This document shows positions 60,051 through 64,000 of a stretch of 64,000 nucleotides of DNA, piece by piece. This DNA comes from Megalopta genalis. Its lineage: Eukaryota; Arthropoda; Insecta; Hymenoptera; Halictidae. The position numbers were made by a program, and so were the translations under genes. The notes beneath the pieces are model-generated. The model was not told the DNA's origin, searched no databases, and saw only the letters and a program-made list of their open reading frames with translations. The stretch covers positions 203,948-267,947 of the forward strand of contig NW_027476377.1 in assembly GCF_051020955.1 (NCBI RefSeq). The letters run 5' to 3'. Every line of letters begins with the position of its first letter. Positions within the stretch are counted from its first letter, which is position 1.

Positions 60051-62784
60051 AACAAACGAGTTAGCTACAAATCCATGTGAAACACATGATTTAGCTTGAA
60101 ATCAATGCGAAGTAGAAGACTTAGCTTCAAATCCATGCGAAAAGAATGATTTAGCTTCAAATACCTGCCTTATAAATGATATAGCTTCAAATGCAGGCGA
60201 AACAAACGAGTTAGCTTCAAATCCAAGCTAAACACATGATTTAGCTTCAAATGAATGTGGAGTAGAAGACTTAGCTTCAAATCCATGCGAAACGAATGAT
60301 TTAGCTTCAAATACTTGCCTTATAAATGATATAGCTTCAAATGCATGCGAAACAAACGTGTTAGCTTCAAATCCAAGCGAAACACATGATTTAGCTTCAA
60401 ATGAATGCGGAGTAGAAGACTTAGCTTCGAATCCATGCGAAACGAATGATTTACCTTCAAACACTTGCCTTATAAATGATATAGCTTCAAATGCAGGCGA
60501 CACAAACGAGTTAGCTTCAAATCCAAGCGAAACACATGATTAATCTTCAAATGAATGCGGAGTAGAAGACTTAGCTTCAAATATATGCGGAAAAAACGGT
60601 TTAGCCTCAAATACTTGTGATATACATGATTTAGTTTCAACTGCATGCGAAACAACTGAGTTAGCTTCAAATCCAAGCGGAACACATGATTTAGCTTCAA
60701 ATACTTGCCATATAAATGATATAGCTTCAATTGCAGACGAAACAAACCAGTTAACTTCAATTCCATGCGAAACAAATGATTTAGCTTCAAATCAATGCTA
60801 AGTAGAAGGCTTAGCTTCAAATCCATGCGAAACGAATGATTTAGCTTCAAATACTTGCCTTATAAATGATATAGCTTCAAATGCAGGCGACACAAACGAG
60901 TTAGCTTCAAACCCAAGCGAAACACATGATTTAGCTTCAAATGCATGCGGAGTAGAAGATTTAGCTTCAAATCTATGCGGAACAAATGGTTTAGCCTCAA
61001 ATACTTGTGATATACATGATTTAGTTTCAACTGCATGCGAAACTACTGAGTTAGCTTCAAATCCAAGCGGAACACATGATTTAGCATCAAATACTTGCCA
61101 TATAAATGATATAGCTTCAATTGCAGGCGAAACAAACCAGTTAACTTCAATTCCATGCGAAACAAATGATTTAGCTTCAAATCAATGCTAAGTAGAAGGC
61201 TTAGCTTCAAATCCATGCGAAACGATTGATTTAGCTTCAAATACTTGCCTTATAAATGATATAGCTTCAAATGCAGGCGACACAAACGAGTTAGCTTCAA
61301 AGCCAAGCGAAACACATGATTTAGCTTCAAATGCATGCGGAGTAGAAGATTTAGCTTCAAATCTATGCGGAACAAATGGTTTAGCCTCAAATACTTGTGA
61401 TGTACATGATTTAGCTTCAACTGCATGCGAAACAATTGAGTTAGCTTCAAATACAAGCGAAACACATGATTTAGATTCAAATACTTGCCTTATAAATGAT
61501 ATAGCTTCAAGTGCGGGCGAAACAAATGAGTTAGCTACAAATCCATGAAAAACACATGATTTAGCTTCAAATCAATTCGAAGTAGAAGGCTTAGATTCAA
61601 ATCCATGCGAAACGAATGATTTACCTTCAAATACTTGCGAATATAAGTGATATAGCTTCAAATGCAGGCGACACAAACGAGTTAGCTTCAAATCCAAGCG
61701 AAACACATGATTAATCTTCAAATGAATGCGGAGTAGAAGACTTAGCTTCAAATATATGCGGAAAAAACGGTTTAGCCTCAAATACTTGTGATATACATGA
61801 TTTAGTTTCAACTGCATGCGAAACAACTGAGTTAGCTTCAAATCCAAGCGGAACACATGATTTAGCTTCAAATACTTGCCATATAAATGATATAGCTTCA
61901 ATTGCAGACGAAACAAACCAGTTAACTTCAATTCCATGCGAAACAAATGATTTAGCTTCAAATCAATGCTAAGTAGAAGGCTTAGCTTCAAATCCATGCG
62001 AAACGAATGATTTAGCTTCAAATACTTGCCTTATAAATGATATAGCTTCAAATGCAGGCGACACAAACGAGTTAGCTTCAAACCCAAGCGAAACACATGA
62101 TTTAGCTTCAAATGCATGCGGAGTAGAAGGTTTAGCTTCAAATCTATGCGGAACAAATGGTTTAGCCTCAAATACTTGTGATATACATGATTTAGTTTCA
62201 ACTGCATGCGAAACTACTGAGTTAGCTTCAAATCCAAGCGGAACACATGATTTAGCATCAAATACTTGCCATATAAATGATATAGCTTCAATTGCAGGCG
62301 AAACAAACCAGTTAACTTCAATTCCATGCGAAACAAATGATTTAGCTTCAAATCAATGCTAAGTAGAAGGCTTAGCTTCAAATCCATGCGAAACGATTGA
62401 TTTAGCTTCAAATACTTGCCTTATAAATGATATAGCTTCAAATGCAGGCGACACAAACGAGTTAGCTTCAAAGCCAAGCGAAACACATGATTTAGCTTCA
62501 AATGCATGCGGAGTAGAAGATTTAGCTTCAAATCTATGCGGAACAAATGGTTTAGCCTCAAATACTTGTGATGTACATGATTTAGCTTCAACTGCATGCG
62601 AAACAATTGAGTTAGCTTCAAATACAAGCGAAACACATGATTTAGATTCAAATACTTGCCTTATAAATGATATAGCTTCAAGTGCGGGCGAAACAAATGA
62701 GTTAGCTACAAATCCATGAAAAACACATGATTTAGCTTCAAATCAATTCGAAGTAGAAGGCTTAGATTCAAATCCATGCGAAAC
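60051..62784 (+). repeat. Copy of the 53.4-54.9 kb block, then a 1,171-bp tandem duplication
   Basis: 60,228 onward matches 53,565 onward at 6,663-bp spacing. Within it, 60,480-61,613 and 61,651-62,784 match at 1,171-bp spacing. Both carry GCAGACGAAACAAACC, CGAAACGATTGATTTAG and AAACAATTGAG, which mark them as sisters. The spacing is thirty-nine monomers plus 1 bp (31-bp beta unit near 61,639). One copy has a stop created by CCAAGCTAAAC near 60,226. Confidence 0.84.
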
Positions 62785-64000
62785 GAAAGATTTAGATTCA
62801 AATACTTGCGAATATAAGTGATATAGCTTCAAATGCAGGCGAAACAAACGAGTTAGCTACAAATCCATGCGAAACAAATGATTTAGCTTCAAATCAATGC
62901 TAAGTAGAAGGCTTAGCTTCAAATCCATGCGAAACGAATGATTTAGCTTCAAATACTTGTGATATACATGATTTAGCTTCAACTGCATGCGAAACAACTG
63001 AGTTAGCTACAAATCCAAGCGAAACACATGATTTAGCTTCAAATCAATGCGAAGTAGAAGGCTTAGCTTCAAATCCATGCGAAACGAATGGTTTGGCTTC
63101 AAATGCTTGCGATATAAATGATATAGCTTCAAATGCAGGCGGAGCAAACGAGTTAGCTTTAAATCCAAGCGAAACACATGATTTAGCTTCAAATGAATGC
63201 GGAGTAGAAGTCTTAGCTTCAAATCTATGCGGAACAAATGGTTTAGCCTCAAATACTTGTGATAAACATGATTTAGCTTCAACTGCATGCGAAACTACTG
63301 AGTTAGCTTCAAATCCAAGCGGAACATACGATTTAGCTTCAAATACTTGCCATATAAATGATATAGCTTCAATTGCAGGCGAAACAAACCAGTTAACTTC
63401 AATTCCATGCGAAACAAGTGATTTAGCTTCAAATCAATGCTAAGTAGAAGGCTTAGCATCAAATCCATGCGAAACGAATGATTTAACTTCAAATACTTGC
63501 CTTATAAATGATATAGCTTCAAATGCAGGCGACACAAAGGAGTTAGCTTCAAATCCAAGCGAAACACATGATTAATCTTCAAATGAATGCGGAGTAGAAG
63601 ACTTAGCTTCAAATCTATGCGGAACAAACGGTTTAGCCTCAAATACTTGTGATATACATGATTTAGCTTCAACTGCATGCGAAACAACTGAGTTAGCTTC
63701 AAATCCAAGCGGAACACATGATTTAGCTTCAAATACTTGCCATAGAAATGATATAGCTTCAATTGCAGGCGAAACAAACCAGTTAACTTCAATTGCATGC
63801 GAAACAAGTGATTTAGCTTCAAATCAATGCTAAGTAGAAGGCTTAGCTTCAAATGCATGCGAAACGAATGAATTAGCTTCAAATACTTGCCTTATAAATG
63901 ATATAGCTTCAAATGCAGGCGACACAAACGAGTTAGCTTCAAACCCAAGCGAAACACATGATTTTGCTTCAAATGCATGCGGAGTAGAAGATTTAGCTTC
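62785..64000 (+). repeat. Array tail at the right edge of the window
   Basis: From about 62,950 it matches 55,110 onward at 7,834-bp spacing, including GGCGGAGCAAACG, GATAAACATG, ACACAAAGGAG and TTTTGCTTCAAATGC. Private changes include GAAGTCTTAGC near 63,210, ATACGATTTAG near 63,327 and CATAGAAATG near 63,740. The satellite continues past base 64,000. Confidence 0.82.

Larger units (their letters stand above)
9191..64000 (+). repeat. Right arm of 30-bp satellite array, inverted relative to left arm
   Basis: About 54.8 kb of the same 30-bp monomer in reverse-complement orientation. Units on the + strand start AGCTTCAAAT and have TGCGAA near the middle. Five types follow in the order alpha, beta, gamma, delta, epsilon (conceptual peptides ASNPCETNGL, ASNTCDINDI, ASNAGETNEL, ASNPSETHDL, ASNQCEVEGL). 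Some blocks drop epsilon and alpha, so delta is followed directly by beta, as at 21,335. The arm is built of nested, near-identical duplications from 30 bp to more than 13 kb, listed separately. I see no gene, RNA gene, transposon or unique DNA anywhere in it. It runs off the right edge. It is best explained as a satellite or minisatellite maintained by unequal exchange and conversion. A coding origin cannot be excluded, but no frame is intact. Confidence 0.97.

Noticed and set aside
1..64000. Open reading frames of 60-280 codons as protein genes
   Set aside because: They arise in three frames at once from a stop-poor 30-bp unit, start at arbitrary monomer ATGs and end at stops inherited with the repeat. 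They show no domain or signal peptide, and 31-bp units and other indels break every frame.
1..64000. CRISPR array, because of about 30-bp repeats
   Set aside because: Units are directly adjacent with no unique spacers, units vary gradually, and there are no cas genes or leader.
9191..64000. TATAAATGATATA in beta units as TATA-box or bacterial -10 promoter elements
   Set aside because: The motif is simply part of every beta monomer and no transcribed gene, partner element or start context follows it.
1..64000. CENP-B box in the monomer (TTCG in TTTCGCATGG)
   Set aside because: Only the TTCG part resembles the known box. The CGGG part required by the minimal motif is absent at the right spacing in the units read, so a centromere role cannot be claimed from this.
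1..64000. Giant bacterial or parasite repeat protein (adhesin-like) encoded across the array
   Set aside because: No frame stays open beyond 548 codons, stops recur in every block, and frame-shifting units are common. A decayed coding origin remains possible but unsupported.
1..64000. Transposon or retroelement origin (terminal repeats, transposase or reverse transcriptase)
   Set aside because: No non-satellite sequence, target-site duplication or enzyme-like frame was seen anywhere in the window.

Overview
The whole 64 kb window is one continuous satellite-type tandem array. I see no ordinary gene, rRNA, tRNA, transposon or unique sequence in it. The building block is a 30-bp monomer (about 37% GC from the consensus types). 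On the right-hand + strand it starts near AGCTTCAAAT, carries a CpG at unit positions 15-16 (TGCGAA) and ends near GATTTAG or similar. Five monomer types, named here by their + strand conceptual peptides, normally follow in fixed order: alpha (ASNPCETNGL), beta (ASNTCDINDI), gamma (ASNAGETNEL), delta (ASNPSETHDL), epsilon (ASNQCEVEGL). They form a 150-bp five-mer. In places two five-mers alternate (beta/gamma versus beta'/gamma', ASNTCDIHDL/ASTACETNEL) to give a 300-bp ten-mer.

The organism cannot be named from this window. A gene-free array of this size with layered higher-order repeats, CpG-decay variants and nucleosome-length periodicity fits a eukaryotic satellite (pericentromeric, centromeric, subtelomeric or other heterochromatin) far better than a bacterium or phage. 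That is inference.

Layout. (1) 1-9,190: left arm, monomers in one orientation, more diverged, with a near-identical 2,697-bp-spaced duplication (1-1,438 and 2,698-4,135) and further partial copies at 5.67-5.90 and 6.70-7.38 kb. (2) 9,179-9,216: a single orientation switch. Every monomer I followed to the right is reverse-complemented relative to the left. (3) 9,191-20.4 kb: right arm, first domain, with a 6.07-kb-spaced duplication and nested 451-, 842- and 4,625-bp-spaced copies. (4) 20.4-42.1 kb: second domain, strongly homogenised, containing a direct 4,624-bp tandem duplication (25,431-34,678) inside a 13.48-kb-spaced duplication. (5) 42.1-64 kb: third domain, a mosaic of 5.76/5.91-kb-spaced copies, local 1,020-, 780- and 1,171-bp tandem duplications and segments shared with domain (4). 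The array runs off both ends of the window.

Coding potential. Because 30 is divisible by 3, three frames (two on one strand, one on the other) stay open together for long stretches. They give many 60-280-residue open frames and one of 548 residues across the inversion junction. Recurrent in-register stops, 31-bp monomers and 1-, 3-, 4- and 6-bp indels interrupt every frame, so I interpret all of them as by-products of the repeat and annotate no protein-coding gene.

Block boundaries and spacings below come from reading the sequence by eye and matching shared variants. They are good to roughly one monomer unless an exact position is stated.
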